Origin: CAVVEC01 sp963747105
GTDB taxonomy: Bacteria > Acidobacteriota > Terriglobia > Terriglobales > Acidobacteriaceae
DNA: 64,000 nucleotides
NCBI GenBank assembly: GCA_963747105.1
Contig: CAVVEC010000008.1
Coordinates: forward strand, 124,001-188,000
Direction: 5' to 3'
Below are positions 34,119-45,522 of the stretch, one piece after another. Every line of letters begins with the position of its first letter. The stretch's first letter is position 1. Under the pieces are notes generated by a model. That model searched no databases and had not been told where the DNA came from. It was given only the letters and a program-made list of their open reading frames with translations. Both the position numbers and the translations under genes were made by a program.

Positions 34119-35927
34119 ATGGACGCTGCTTTCATCCGCAATTTCGCGATCATTGCCCATATTGATCACGGCAAATCCACGCTGGCCGACCGCTTGCTGG
34201 AGTTGACCGGGTCGCTGACGGCGCGCGAAATGCAGGCCCAGGTGCTCGATTCCATGGACCTGGAGCGGGAGCGCGGCATCACCATTAAAGCCCACGCCGT
34301 GCGCATGATGTATACCGCTCACGATGGCCAAGTCTATCAGCTCAACTTGATTGACACTCCCGGCCACGTTGATTTTTCTTACGAAGTCTCGCGCGCGCTG
34401 GCCTCGTGTGAAGGCGCGCTATTGGTGGTGGATGCCTCGCAGGGCGTCGAGGCCCAGACTTTGGCCAATTCTTATCTGGCTATCAATCATGGGCTCGAGA
34501 TTATTCCCGTCATCAACAAAATTGACCTGCCCAGCGCCGACATTGCGCGCACCAAGGAGATGATCGAAAGTACCGTCGGCCTCGATGCCACCGACGCCAT
34601 TCCGATCAGCGCTAAGACCGGCCAGGGCGTGCCCGACGTTCTGGAAGCCATCGTCAAGCGCATTCCGCCTCCGAAAGGCGATCCCGAAAAGCGTCTGCAG
34701 GCGCTCATCTTCGACTCCTGGTTCGACTCTTACCGCGGCGTGATTGTCCTGACGCGCGTGTTCCAGGGCACGCTGCGCAAAGGGCAAAAAATACGCCTGA
34801 TGTGGAACGGACGCGTGCTGGATGTGGAGACGCTCGGGGTTCTCACGCCGAAACCGGTGGAAATCGACGAACTGAAGGCGGGTGAGGTCGGGTTCCTGAT
34901 CGCGAACATCAAGAACGTCGCCGACACAAAAATCGGGGACACAATTACTGAAGAGAACAATCCCGCCATCGAACCGCTGCCCGGCTTTGAAGAAATCAAG
35001 CCCATGGTCTTTGCCGGGCTCTACACCGTGGATGCGCATGAACACACCCAGCTTCGCGAGGCGCTGGAGAAACTGCGCCTCAACGACTCCTCATTCTTTT
35101 TCGAGCCGGAAAGTTCGGTCGCGCTCGGATTCGGCTTCCGCTGCGGCTTTCTCGGCCTGCTTCACATGGAAATCATCCAGGAGCGCCTGGAGCGCGAATT
35201 CAATCTGGAGCTGATCACCACCGCGCCCGGCGTGAGATACAAGATATACAAGACGGACGGAGAAATGATCGAAGTGGACAATCCGTCGCGCTGGCTTTCC
35301 CCAAGCGAAATTGCCAAGATCGAAGAGCCGGTGATCCTGGCTACCATTTTGACCAACGAAGAATACGTTGGCGGAATTCTGGCGCTGGTGGAAGAGAAGC
35401 GCGGCAAACAGAAGAGCTTCGAATATGTGAGTTCTTCACGGGTGATGCTGCAGTACGAGCTGCCTTTGAACGAAATTGTGTTGGATTTCTATGACCGCCT
35501 GAAAACCGTTTCCCGCGGCTACGCCTCGCTCGATTATCACTTGGCTGACTACTGGGAATCGCCCATGGTGAAGCTTGACATTCTGGTGGCGGGTGACCCG
35601 GTGGACGCGCTGTCGGTCATCGTGCACCGTGACTTCGCTTATGAACGGGGCAAGGCCTTGGTCTCCAAGATGAGGCAACTCATTCCCCGGCAGATGTTCG
35701 AGGTCGCGATTCAGGCCTCGATCGGCGCCAAGATCATCGCCCGCGAGACCGTCCACGCCATGCGCAAGAACGTGCTCGCCAAGTGCTACGGCGGCGACAT
35801 TACCCGTAAACGCAAGCTGCTGGAAAAGCAAAAAGAAGGCAAGAAGCGCATGAAGCGCATCGGCCGCGTTGACATTCCTCAGGAGGCGTTCCTCGCCGTG
35901 CTCAAAGTGGGCGAAGACAGTAATTAG
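34119..35927 (+). CDS. lepA: Elongation factor 4 (LepA)
   Basis: A 602-residue translational GTPase that acts on stalled or mis-positioned ribosomes. G1 is AHIDHGKST, G3 DTPGHVDFSYEV, G4 NKIDLPSAD. The LepA-specific C-terminal domain follows (AKCYGGDITRKRKLLEKQKE, GKKRMKRIG). The frame is continuous and of normal length. Two REP-like repeats follow its stop. Confidence 0.97.
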   Translation: MDAAFIRNFAIIAHIDHGKSTLADRLLELTGSLTAREMQAQVLDSMDLERERGITIKAHAVRMMYTAHDGQVYQLNLIDTPGHVDFSYEVSRALASCEGALLVVDASQGVEAQTLANSYLAINHGLEIIPVINKIDLPSADIARTKEMIESTVGLDATDAIPISAKTGQGVPDVLEAIVKRIPPPKGDPEKRLQALIFDSWFDSYRGVIVLTRVFQGTLRKGQKIRLMWNGRVLDVETLGVLTPKPVEIDELKAGEVGFLIANIKNVADTKIGDTITEENNPAIEPLPGFEEIKPMVFAGLYTVDAHEHTQLREALEKLRLNDSSFFFEPESSVALGFGFRCGFLGLLHMEIIQERLEREFNLELITTAPGVRYKIYKTDGEMIEVDNPSRWLSPSEIAKIEEPVILATILTNEEYVGGILALVEEKRGKQKSFEYVSSSRVMLQYELPLNEIVLDFYDRLKTVSRGYASLDYHLADYWESPMVKLDILVAGDPVDALSVIVHRDFAYERGKALVSKMRQLIPRQMFEVAIQASIGAKIIARETVHAMRKNVLAKCYGGDITRKRKLLEKQKEGKKRMKRIGRVDIPQEAFLAVLKVGEDSN

Positions 35928-35930
35928 CCT

Positions 35931-36143
35931 GTGTGGGTCGGACACTCCTGTCCGACAGATCTTTGGGTTCGGGTGCCCTTCCTAACGTCCGCTTTTTGCG
36001 ACGTTAGGAAGGGGACCTTGACTTTCCAATTGGGGGTTACGCGGGTGGGTCTAGGCTCGTGTGGGTCGGACACTCCTGTCCGACAGATCTTTGGGTTCGG
36101 GTAGCCCATCCTAACATCGCGCTCTTGCGACGTTAGGAAGGGG
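35931..36143. repeat. Duplicated REP-plus-hairpin unit after lepA
   Basis: GTGTGGGTCGGACACTCCTG followed by TCCGACAGATCTTTGGGTTC occurs at 35931 and again at 36061. Each is followed by a CTTCCTAAC...GTTAGGAAGG hairpin (35977-36012 is a 15-bp stem). The REP head is the same family as the GTGTGGGGCGGACAC units around the RAYT gene. Bases 36144-36426 hold nothing else supportable. Confidence 0.8.
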
Positions 36144-36426
36144 AAGTTGTTCACTCGGCGGCCCAAGAACGTGCGGACCTGTCCTCGGAATGTGCAAATC
36201 TCAAAGGTTGCTTGGAATTATCGAACTCCCCAATGGGGCCTCGCATACATCTTTACAAACTGGTAACGTCACAGGATCGTGTGACTTAGCAGGATTTTGG
36301 TGCCATCAGAGGGTTACCCACGCAGCCGCTACTGCAGGCAATGGTTCGACCTGGACCACCCTTCCACAAGATTTTCCACAGCTCCTAGTGAGAAGGATCA
36401 CACGGGACGAACCGGCAACAAATCAC

Positions 36427-37791
36427 TCACTCCGGCTCCGAGTCCCCCTGCATTAGCGACTCAAACCGGGTCGAATTCTTCAAAAATGCCAGCTTTACCC
36501 TGCCCGTAGGCCCATTGCGTTGTTTGGCAATAATCAGTTCCGCTTTGCCTTGCAAGTCGGGATCATCCTGCTTGTAGACCTCTTCCCGGAAAATGAAGGT
36601 CACAACATCCGCGTCCTGCTCGATCGAGCCAGACTCCCGCAGGTCCGCCAGTTGCGGACGGTGATCGCCGCCCCGGCTCTCCGGCGCCCGGCTTAACTGG
36701 GAGAGGGCTACCACCGGCACAGCTAACTCCTTCGCCAACGCCTTCAAGCCGCGCGAGATTGCCGACACTTCCTGGGTGCGGTTTTCATAACGCCGGCTTC
36801 CGCCCGACATGAGCTGCAAATAATCCACGATGAGCAGGTCGAGTTTGCCTTGCGACTGCTGCAGGCGGCGGGCTTTGGCCCGCATTTCGCTCAGTGCGAT
36901 GCCCGGGGTATCGTCGATGAAAATCGGGGCATGGGCCAGCTTCTCTGCAGCCTCCAGGATCTTGCGCGTGTCGTCCTTCCACAGTGAGCCGGTTCGGAAC
37001 TTGTGAGAATCGACTCGCGCCACCGAGCACAACAACCTCTGCAGCAGGGCCTCTTTTGACATTTCCAGGGAAAACATTCCGACCACTCTTTGATCTTCGA
37101 TGGCGGCATTCTCGGCAATGTTCATGGCGAACGCCGTCTTCCCCATCGATGGGCGGCCGGCAATGATGACCAGATCGGAGCGTTGCAGGCCGCTGGTCAT
37201 TTCGTCCAGATCGGCGTAGTGCGTAGCAATGCCGGTGATGCGCTGGCCACGTTGTAGCAGGGCATCGACCGATCCGAAGGATTCTTTTACGATCTCCTGC
37301 ACGCCCATGAAGCCGCGGCCGATGCGCTTCTCCGAAATCTGGAAGATCGCGGCTTCGGCGTCATTGAGAATTTCTTCTGCCGGATCGCTCTGCTCCGCCG
37401 CCCGCGCAATCGCGGAATTAGCCGCGTGAATCAGCCCGCGCAGCAACGCCTTGTCGCGGACGATCTTGATGTAATGCTCAATGCTCGGCCGGTCCGGAAC
37501 TCCATCCACCAAACCCGAAATGTAGGCGACGTCGCCAATTGCCTCCAGTTCCTTGCGCCGGTCCAGTTCTTCGACCAGCGTGATCATGTCAATCGGCCGC
37601 GAGGACTCGGCCAGATCCATCATGCGGGTGTAGACGCGGCGGTGCGAATCGAGCGAAAAATCTTCCGGCTTCAGATGCTCGGCGGCCTGATTGTAGGCCA
37701 GATTGTCGAGCAGGATTGCGCCCAGGATCGAGCGCTCGGCTTCGACGTTGGCCGGCAGAGTGTGCGCGAGACTGTAGTCAGTGGTGGCCAA
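36427..37791 (-). CDS. dnaB: Replicative DNA helicase DnaB
   Basis: 454 residues. The N-terminal primase-binding domain is followed by a RecA-like motor with Walker A GRPSMGKTAFA and Walker B LLIVDYLQLM. The DRESGSIEQDADVV signature near the end is family-typical. It unwinds DNA at the fork with the DnaG primase, whose gene lies a few kilobases away. The frame is intact. Confidence 0.96.
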   Translation of the reverse strand: MATTDYSLAHTLPANVEAERSILGAILLDNLAYNQAAEHLKPEDFSLDSHRRVYTRMMDLAESSRPIDMITLVEELDRRKELEAIGDVAYISGLVDGVPDRPSIEHYIKIVRDKALLRGLIHAANSAIARAAEQSDPAEEILNDAEAAIFQISEKRIGRGFMGVQEIVKESFGSVDALLQRGQRITGIATHYADLDEMTSGLQRSDLVIIAGRPSMGKTAFAMNIAENAAIEDQRVVGMFSLEMSKEALLQRLLCSVARVDSHKFRTGSLWKDDTRKILEAAEKLAHAPIFIDDTPGIALSEMRAKARRLQQSQGKLDLLIVDYLQLMSGGSRRYENRTQEVSAISRGLKALAKELAVPVVALSQLSRAPESRGGDHRPQLADLRESGSIEQDADVVTFIFREEVYKQDDPDLQGKAELIIAKQRNGPTGRVKLAFLKNSTRFESLMQGDSEPE

Positions 37792-38027
37792 AGTTCTTCA
37801 ATCTGTTAGGAAAAATTGGTTTGAGAACGCGAACGCGATACTACTCGCAAGTGACTTGTGGATGCGCGGCAACAACTTCGGAAAACGCGGAACTAATCGA
37901 TTTTTTCCGGTCGAGTAGTTGCTCACCTTGAACTGCGATTTCATTCACCGCCAGTATAGGGGAATAAAAAGCGAAGATCAATCGGGCAACATCGAATAGC
38001 TTCGAAACGTCTTGATCAGTGCCGATC

Positions 38028-38216
38028 GGGGCTGGCCCAACCCTTCCGGCTCAGCTTCCAAATTGGGGTTGCCCCACCCTTCTCGCGCTTTTTGCGAGAG
38101 GGTGGGCTTGCAGAGATGCTGCTAGTCGTGAGGATCCCACCCTTCGCCAAAACCGGGCGAAAGGGTCGGGCAACCACTTGAACGCAGGTTCTATGAGAAA
38201 CATTGGGCCAGCCCCC
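38028..38216. repeat. About 190-bp MITE-like element, copy 1
   Basis: Ends GGGGCTGGCCCAACCCTTCC and TTGGGCCAGCCCC are inverted; inside lie hairpins CCCACCCTTCTCGCG/CGAGAGGGTGGG and CCCACCCTTCGCC/GGCGAAAGGGTCGGG. The plan is the same as at 56759 and 58401. The gap 37792-38027 shows no gene. Confidence 0.75.
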
Positions 38217-38767
38217 TCAAAAAATAGATGCGGCCTGGGCCAGCCACCCAAGCCGCATTTGCTCGTAGGATGTCCCGCCTGCTCTCTCACCGCACAAGGC
38301 AGTCAGCGCGCGTTTCGAAACCGCATTCTCGAAGGAATACTCGTTTCTCCACGCACCCTGCGGATCACAGATCCGCGGGCTTGGAGCCGTGGACCCCGAT
38401 CCGCAGTGATTGCTCGAGCCGACGGCTCAGTCCTACCAGTCAGGAGGACTTTGAGGAGGCCGCAACGCCCGGTGTTCCCAACCACGCGCCATGACCCATT
38501 TGCCATGACACATTCTGGGAAACCTCCAGCAGTTCACCCTCGAGAACCACTGGGACCGTCCGCTCGTTGGCAATCTGTGGCAGCGCTCGTAAGGCACCCC
38601 ACGAATGCACTGGCGGTACTGTCATCCATGGACAAAAGCCCTGCAACAAAAAACTAACGCCCGATTGTGCAGAAGCTGTGGAGGACGGGAATTGTTTGTG
38701 GAAAGCGATGGAAAAGACAGAAAAAATCGGCACGGATTTCACGGATCAGCACCGATCGCGCACACTC

Positions 38768-39147
38768 GTGTGGGGCGGACACTCTTGTCCGCCGCCTTTG
38801 ATTTTGTTTGTGTAGAGCGGACATTCCTTGCCGCCCCGCACGTCGAGGAGCCTCGAATTGTTCATCCGTCACAGACACCGAACTCGTGTGGGGCGGACAC
38901 TCTTATCCACTGCCTTTGATTTTGTTTGTGTAGAGCGGACATTCCTGCCGCCCCGCACGTCGAGGAGCCTCGAATTGTTCATCCGTCACAGACACCGAAC
39001 TCGTGTGGGGCGGACACTCTTATCCACTGCCTTTGATTTTGTTTGTGTAGAGCGGACATTCCTGCCGCCCCGCACGTCGAGGAGCCTCGAATTGTTCATC
39101 CGTCACAGACACCGAACTCGTGTGGGGCGGACACTCTTGTCCGCCGC
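38768..39147. repeat. Tandem REP array (four heads, about 117-bp period)
   Basis: REP heads GTGTGGGGCGGACACTCTTG start at 38768, 38886, 39003 and 39120, a period of 118, 117 and 117. Each head (GGGCGGACA ... TGTCCGCC in the complete ones) is followed by TTTGATTTTGTTTGTGTAGA, GCGGACATTCC, and AATTGTTCATCCGTCACAGA. The last head runs directly into the RAYT gene. Between 38217 and 38767 I see no reliable gene. Confidence 0.9.
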
Positions 39148-39165
39148 TCTTGATTTTGACTATCA

Positions 39166-39682
39166 GATGGCCAAATCGACCGTCGTCGACAGGAAGTACG
39201 AATACCGTCGGAAGCTGCCGCACTATCAGAAAGCCGGACGAGCGCTATTCGTGACCTTTTGCAAGAACGACCAATACCCTCTCCCGCCGGAGGCCCGAGA
39301 TGCCGTGCTCCGGCACTGTTTGCATGATCACGGGAAACGCTATCAACTTCACGCGGCAGTTGTGATGCCAGACCACGTGCATCTCCTGCTTACTCCGTTA
39401 TGCGATGAAAACGGCTGGCCTTACCCTCTGCCATCAATTCTGAAGCTGCTCAAGGGGACCTCAGCCCGGAGTATCAATAGGCTCTTGAATTCATGCGGGC
39501 CAATCTGGCAGGAAGAATCATTTGACCACGTGCTGCGGTCGCAGGAAAGTCTCAGAGAAAAACTGGAGTACCTCCGGCAAAATCCCGTACGGCGAGGACT
39601 GGCGAGAAAACCTGAGGACTATCCCTGGCTGTGGGTCGAGCAAACAACGTGTGGGGCGGACATTCTTGTCCGCCGCTCTTGA
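39166..39682 (+). CDS. REP-associated tyrosine transposase (RAYT)
   Basis: About 171 residues of the IS200-like Y1 transposase fold. The HUH motif is in VVMPDHVHLLLTP, followed by LPSILKLLKGTSARSINRLL and LEYLRQNPVRRGLARKPEDY. Such enzymes bind and cut REP sequences. The segment WQEESFDHVLRS has Phe where many RAYTs have Tyr, so I cannot assign the nucleophile. The last residues (CGADILVRRS) are encoded by a REP (39649-39676), which lies inside the gene end. The true start is ATG 39166; longer upstream frames only translate the REP array. Confidence 0.9.
39649..39676. repeat. REP at the 3' end of the RAYT gene
   Basis: GTGTGGGGCGGACATTCTTG followed by TCCGCCGC, same orientation as the upstream array. 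It overlaps the last codons of the RAYT gene. Confidence 0.9.
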
Positions 39683-39780
39683 TTTTGCTTTGAAGTTGGG
39701 AGCTGCGGTCCTCAGCTTCGGTCGAAGGCAAGCTTGGCGCACGCTTCCCCCAACTGCAAAAGAAAGAACAACTCCAAAGG

Positions 39781-39865
39781 CGGCGGACAAGAGTGTCCGC
39801 CCCACAAAAGCCTAGTCGTGCACGCCGTCCATGAACGCCGGGAAAGGGTGGGCCAGCCCCCACCA
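39781..39865. repeat. Inverted REP and a fragment of the MITE-like element
   Basis: CGGCGGACAAGAGTGTCCGC CCCAC (39781-39805) is the REP in reverse orientation, so with 39649 it forms a BIME-like pair. GGGAAAGGGTGGGCCAGCCCC at about 39839 is one end of the MITE-like element. Another reverse REP lies at 40209-40233. I see no gene between 39683 and 40238. Confidence 0.75.
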
Positions 39866-40048
39866 TCGTCTTCCAAAAGTCCCCGCTCTTCCCAAAACCG
39901 GCGAAGAATGCGGTACCCCAATTGCACGGGCCAAACGGAACACTTCAACGAATCAAACAGATGAGACAATCACTTGGACTCGAACGGCGTTGTGCAGCCA
40001 ATTCCTGCGAATGCAGCGGCACCCGCTCCGGCCATGTTTTCGCGTTCG

Positions 40049-40138
40049 CCGGGTGGCCCAGGTTCGCGTCCGTTCTTTGGACGCCAAACCTGGCGGGCCG
40101 CCCAAAGCAAAAGCCCCGGATTTATCCGGGGCCTTTTA
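40049..40138. terminator. Double hairpin and terminator downstream of rpoD
   Basis: A long hairpin (GGGTGGCCCAGGTTCGCGTC with GGACGCCAAACCTGG...GGCCGCCC) is followed by GCCCCGGA-TTTAT-CCGGGGC at 40113-40134 with T-rich flanks on both sides. The second one is a good candidate terminator for rpoD (minus strand) and may work both ways. Confidence 0.65.
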
Positions 40139-40238
40139 TCGGCACTGAAGCGCCGCCTGCGAAGCAATATCAGAATAACTCCCTCTGCCGGACCGTCAAG
40201 TAACCAAAGGCGGCGAGGAGTGTCCGCCCCACACGAAC

Positions 40239-41935
<1,697 letters not shown>

Positions 41936-42128
41936 GACGGATTACCCTCAGTCGTCCCAACGCTGGGACGTTCGAACGTCTTAAGAATGGTGGGAACGTA
42001 AGTTGGCGGAACCTAGCGCCGACACAAACTTTCAAAGTATAGCACTGTGGAAGCATTCCGCCCAGTGACCTGCTCGCGCCCAATTCTTGCCGCCGCCCTA
42101 TGTTCCTCGCCGCTAATAACTTAGATGG

Positions 42129-44184
42129 CTAAACCAGCGTAATAAGTTTCACGTCCTCACGGCTCAAGCGGCAGGCGGAGAAACCTCCGCTCTCCGGCAG
42201 CCCAGGGTCCATCAGCGCGCGTTTGAGGCGGACCTTTTCCTGCAACAATTCGTGCAATCGGGAGGGTTCATGCTTCGCTTCTGGCTGCAACTCCCGCTGC
42301 ACCTGCTCCAGCCTGCGCCGGAGCTGGATGCGCCGCAACGCCCGCACCGCTCCCTCCACTCGTTCCGCGGTTAGTTCCTCGTCTTCTTTCATGAGGATCG
42401 CTGCCAGCAGGTTGCGATCGCCTTCGGGCACAGAAAGTGACATCACATCGGCAGACTCCGGCGCTGCCAACAGGATCTCGATGAGCGCTTCCGTGGCCAG
42501 CCCAGAGATGAAGCTGTTCGCTGCTAAGCGCAAACTGCGCCTGCCGTGCGGGATCGAACTCCTCCTCGGCGCCGTCGCGCGCCGAAAGATGCTCCTCGGA
42601 AGCTCTGCATCTCCCCGCCCGAGGTCAGCGCCCGGATCAGGACCTTCTCCGCATCCGTGACCTGGGACTTCAACCGGGGCCTTGAGTGCAGCCGAAGACC
42701 GGCTGCCGGCGGCATGCTTCAGCTCCTGCCGCAGTACCGCCGAATCAATAGTTCAGCTTCTGGGCGATCTCGCGCGACAGTTCATCACGCACGATGCGGC
42801 TGGGAACCCGCTGGATGTGCGGCAGCAGATAATTCACGTGCCTTCACTTTGCCCTCGGCGCTGCGCGCCGGAAACTGCGCCCGGGCACGTTCAATCAGGT
42901 AGGCGAAATAAGGCTGCGAATTTTTGAGCGCTGCTGCATAGGCGTCTTTGCCCTTGCGGCGGATGAAGAGGTCGGGATCAAAGCCCGGCTCCAGGGTCAG
43001 CACCTGAATCTTGAACTCTTCTTCCACCAGCAGGCCCAGGGTGCGCTCGGTCGCTCTTCGCTCCGGCGGTGTCGGGGTCGAAGTTCACCACGATCTTCTT
43101 GCTGAAGCGGCCCAGCAATCTGGCCTGCAGTTCGGTAAACGCCGTCCCTGAACTGGCAATCACATTGTGAAAGCCGGCGGCGTACACCGAAATGCAGTCC
43201 ATTTGTCCCTCGACCAGAATGGCGTAGTCCAGTTTCCGAATGGCTTCCTTCGCCTGATCAAGATTGAACAGCACACGCGACTTGGAATAAATCGCCGTCT
43301 CGGGAGAGTTCAGGTACTTGGGGCCGGCCTTTTCGTCGGTGGCAAGCGTCCGTCCGGTGAAACGCAATCACGCGCCCGGTCTCGTTGGCGATGGGAAACA
43401 TCACTCGGTTGCGGAACTTGGAGTAGATCGAGGTAGTCGTTGGCCGTTGGTTCGTTGGTCGTTGGCTCTGCTGTGGGTCGATGTTGGTCTGCCGCCGTTC
43501 CTTTGCCGTCATCCCCGCGCATCTGCACCCTTATCAGCATCTGTCATCCCGAGCGAAGTCGAGGGACCTTGCTGTTTTGCTGAGAGCTGACCGCTGACGG
43601 CTGAGAGCTTTCTTTCCACGAAAACAATCCGCTCTCCCGCAACACCTCTTCCTCGTACTCTCCCCGCAGCCGGTCGCGCAGCAGGAACCCCGAATCCGGC
43701 GCGTAGCCGATGCGAAAAGCCTTGATCATCTCTTCATTCAACCCGCGCCCGGCCAGATACTCCCGCGCCCGCGCGCCCTCAGGCCGCCGCAGACATTCCT
43801 GAAAAAATGCCACACGCCCGCTCGTGGATTTCCAGCAGCACCGTCCGTAGCTTGGCTTCCCTGGCTTCCGCCGGACTGCTGTAGCTGGCCTTGGGCAGCG
43901 CAATTCCCAGCTTCTGCGCGACTGCTCGGACCGCTTCGGGAGAAAGTAATGTTCTCGATTTTCTGCACGAAGCTGAAGACGTCGCCGGAGGTGCTGCATC
44001 CAAAGCAGTGAAAGAACTGCCGCGTGGCATGCACCGAAAACGACGGCGTCTTTTCGTTATGAAACGGGCAAAGCCCGGAATAGTTCTGCGCCCCGGCCTT
44101 TTTCAGCTTGACGTATTCGCCGACGATGCGGACGATATCCGCCTGCTGCTTGACGGTGTACGCGAAATCGCCAGGGTTGGCCAT
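42129..44184 (-). CDS. dnaG: DNA primase DnaG (multiple frame changes and an inserted repeat block)
   Basis: The primase for lagging and leading strand starts. The zinc domain is intact at the start (CPFHNEKTPSFSV...FHCFGC), followed by REYLAGRGLNEEMIKAFRIG. The TOPRIM part shows YAILVEGQMDCISVYAAGF and VNFDPDTAG. The C-terminal DnaB-binding domain ends at 42129. At least six frame changes occur. A block of about 170 bases (43440-43612) of intergenic-type repeats sits between FSWKE and YSKFRNRVMFPI, where other primases have a short linker. dnaG-rpoD order is the classic macromolecular-synthesis arrangement. Confidence 0.87.
43438..43612. repeat. Composite repeat block inserted in dnaG
   Basis: Three dispersed word families are joined: GTCGTTGGCCGTTGGTTCGT, TGTCATCCCGAGCGAAGTCG with AGGGACCTTGCTGTT, and GCTGAGAGCTGACCGCTGACG. 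The middle one is shared with the insert inside cca. It lies exactly at the junction of the zinc-domain half and the catalytic half of the primase. Confidence 0.75.
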
Positions 44185-44387
44185 GAGTGGAGACAGTTGT
44201 CCGCAGGAATTGTGCGCCAGAGAGCGGCTGAAGGGAATATAGCAGCGTGATCGCTGTTTGGAAATCCTGTGAATTTCAGAGGATTCCCGTTGAGAGCGTC
44301 GGAAAACTGGTCGAATCAGTTTTCAGCGCTGGCTTCTGCCGCGTCCAGCAACCGGAGAATCGGCAATCTCGGTGGCTGGAGGTGTGC

Positions 44388-44640
44388 TGAACGTAGGGAT
44401 TCTTCGACTCCGCCTGCCCTGCGCGTTGCGCAGGACATGCTCTGCTCAGAATGACCGGGTTAGGGTCTGAGTTGCAGGGCGTGCTTCGCTCAGAAGGACA
44501 GGATATGGCTCTGGCGCAAGCGTACGCGGGATGCCGGGGTTCGAATTATTTCTCTCGGCAAGCCGTCATGCTGAGCGAAGGCTGTCCGGTCGCTTGCGAC
44601 CGGGCAGGCGTAGTCGAAGCATCCCTACCTGGGCCACATT
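44388..44640. repeat. CTTCGACTCCGCCTGCCCTG / ATGCTGAGCGAAGG repeats
   Basis: TTCTTCGACTCCGCCTGCCC, GCGTTGCGCAGGACATGCTC and CTCAGAATGAC (44388-44452), then GTCATGCTGAGCGAAGGCTG, CCGGTCGCTTGCGACCGG and GCAGGCGTAGTCGAAGCATC (44567-44622). They lie at the 3' side of the GIY-YIG gene; the second is translated as its tail. Between 44185 and 44387 nothing else is supported. Confidence 0.7.
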
Positions 44641-44944
44641 CCTCCATCCATGGATACCGGTCTTTGCTTAGGTCCAGCCAGCTTGCATTCATAGATTCGA
44701 TCAGTACAACTTTCTTTTGGCGGCGCCAGCCTTTTAGTTGCTTCTCGCGAGCAATCGCCTTGTGGACATCGTCGAAGGACTCCCAGTAGAGCAGGCGCTC
44801 CACATCGTATTTATCCGTGAAGCCTTCCACGCGGTGAAATCTGTGCTCGAACACGCGCTTGTGCAAGTTACCGGTAACGCCAACGTATAGCGTTCCGGAA
44901 AGGCTGCCCATGACGTATGCGCAGTAGCTGTGCTGTCTAGCCAT
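44546..44944 (-). CDS. GIY-YIG nuclease superfamily protein
   Basis: The domain is complete: HSYCAYVMGSLSGTLYVGVT (GIY-YIG-like: CAYVMG...LYVGVT), NLHKRVFEHRF with the catalytic Arg, and later AIAREKQLKGWRRQKKVVLI with Glu. This fits the small UvrC-like nucleases common in Acidobacteriota. I chose ATG 44944 (MARQHSYC). The last about 35 residues (ECGPGRDASTTPARSQATGQ onward) are only a translation of a dispersed repeat. The gene is flanked on both sides by repeats of that family (44567 and 44960). Role unknown; a mobile or repair role is possible. Confidence 0.85.
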   Translation of the reverse strand: MARQHSYCAYVMGSLSGTLYVGVTGNLHKRVFEHRFHRVEGFTDKYDVERLLYWESFDDVHKAIAREKQLKGWRRQKKVVLIESMNASWLDLSKDRYPWMEECGPGRDASTTPARSQATGQPSLSMTACREK

Positions 44945-44954
44945 GGCGAGGGTA

Positions 44955-45022
44955 GGGGCCCTTCGACTTCCATGCCTTGCGTTTCGCAAGGCATGGTTCG
45001 CTCAGGGTGACAGTATTGCCGG
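44955..45022. repeat. CCCTTCGACTTCCATGCC...CTCAGGGTGAC repeat, 5' side of GIY-YIG gene
   Basis: GGGGCCCTTCGACTTCCATG, CCTTGCGTTTCGCAAGGCA and GGTTCGCTCAGGGTGACAG: two arms (CTTCGAC/CTCAGGGTGAC family) around a perfect CCTTGCG/CGCAAGG hairpin. A related GTCGGAATGACAAATC end lies at 45273. The space to 45340 contains no other gene. Confidence 0.7.
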
Positions 45023-45350
45023 GAATCAACAGTGATTGCCGTCACAATCGCCTGCTCGCTTGAGCCCAAAATAGATTCGCGTCAGCCCGTCTGTGGCCCC
45101 TCAGACACAGTGTCTCTGGCGAAACACAATCCACCTTCAGAGTCCATCGAGCAAGCAGCGCAAAATCAGCGACATACGCTTTGGTCCCCGCCCTGCCATT
45201 GAGTTGGCGTGAGCGCACGAGCGAACGCGAGGAGGTGGGGGAAAAGCAGATTCCTCCCTGCGCTTCGCTCCGGTCGGAATGACAAATCGATGCTGGTCGG
45301 CGTGACAAGTTCACGCGGCGGCCGGTGTCTCAGCGCGCCAGGAGGATGCA

Positions 45351-45503
45351 ATGCAAATCGTAATGACATTCATTTCCGTAATCGCCGGGATGACCTTCTC
45401 CCTGGCAATCGCCATTCTCGTAGAAGAGTGGATTTTCGGAAAAGTGTTCTGCCCGCTTTTTGCCCGGCAGGCAGTGCGCATGAAATCCGGGCAGCAGCGC
45501 TAA
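45351..45503 (+). CDS. Small membrane peptide
   Basis: 50 residues: MQIVMTFISVIAGMTFSLAI, then AILVEEWIFGKVFCPLF and a short basic end (MKSGQQR). One transmembrane helix is expected. A perfect GGAGG lies at 45341-45345, 5 bases before the ATG at 45351. It is followed 19 bases later by the SPFH gene in the same direction, so it is probably the first gene of that operon. No family is recognised. Confidence 0.6.
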   Translation: MQIVMTFISVIAGMTFSLAIAILVEEWIFGKVFCPLFARQAVRMKSGQQR

Positions 45504-45522
45504 GGCGCGGAAGGAGAAACGT

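Noticed and set aside
36360..36400. DnaA-box-like TTTTCCACA near dnaB as an origin
   Set aside because: A single imperfect box with no cluster, AT-rich region or dnaA/dnaN neighbour.
38019..38657. Long plus-strand frame next to the MITE-like element
   Set aside because: The reading is a translation of repeat and hairpin sequence and has no protein-like pattern or start signal.
38757..39150. CRISPR array (regular period of 117-118 bases)
   Set aside because: The units are nearly identical throughout with no variable spacers, and the heads are REP hairpins.
38828..39165. Protein with three near-identical repeats upstream of the RAYT gene
   Set aside because: The repeats are the REP array read in one frame; the true gene starts at 39166.
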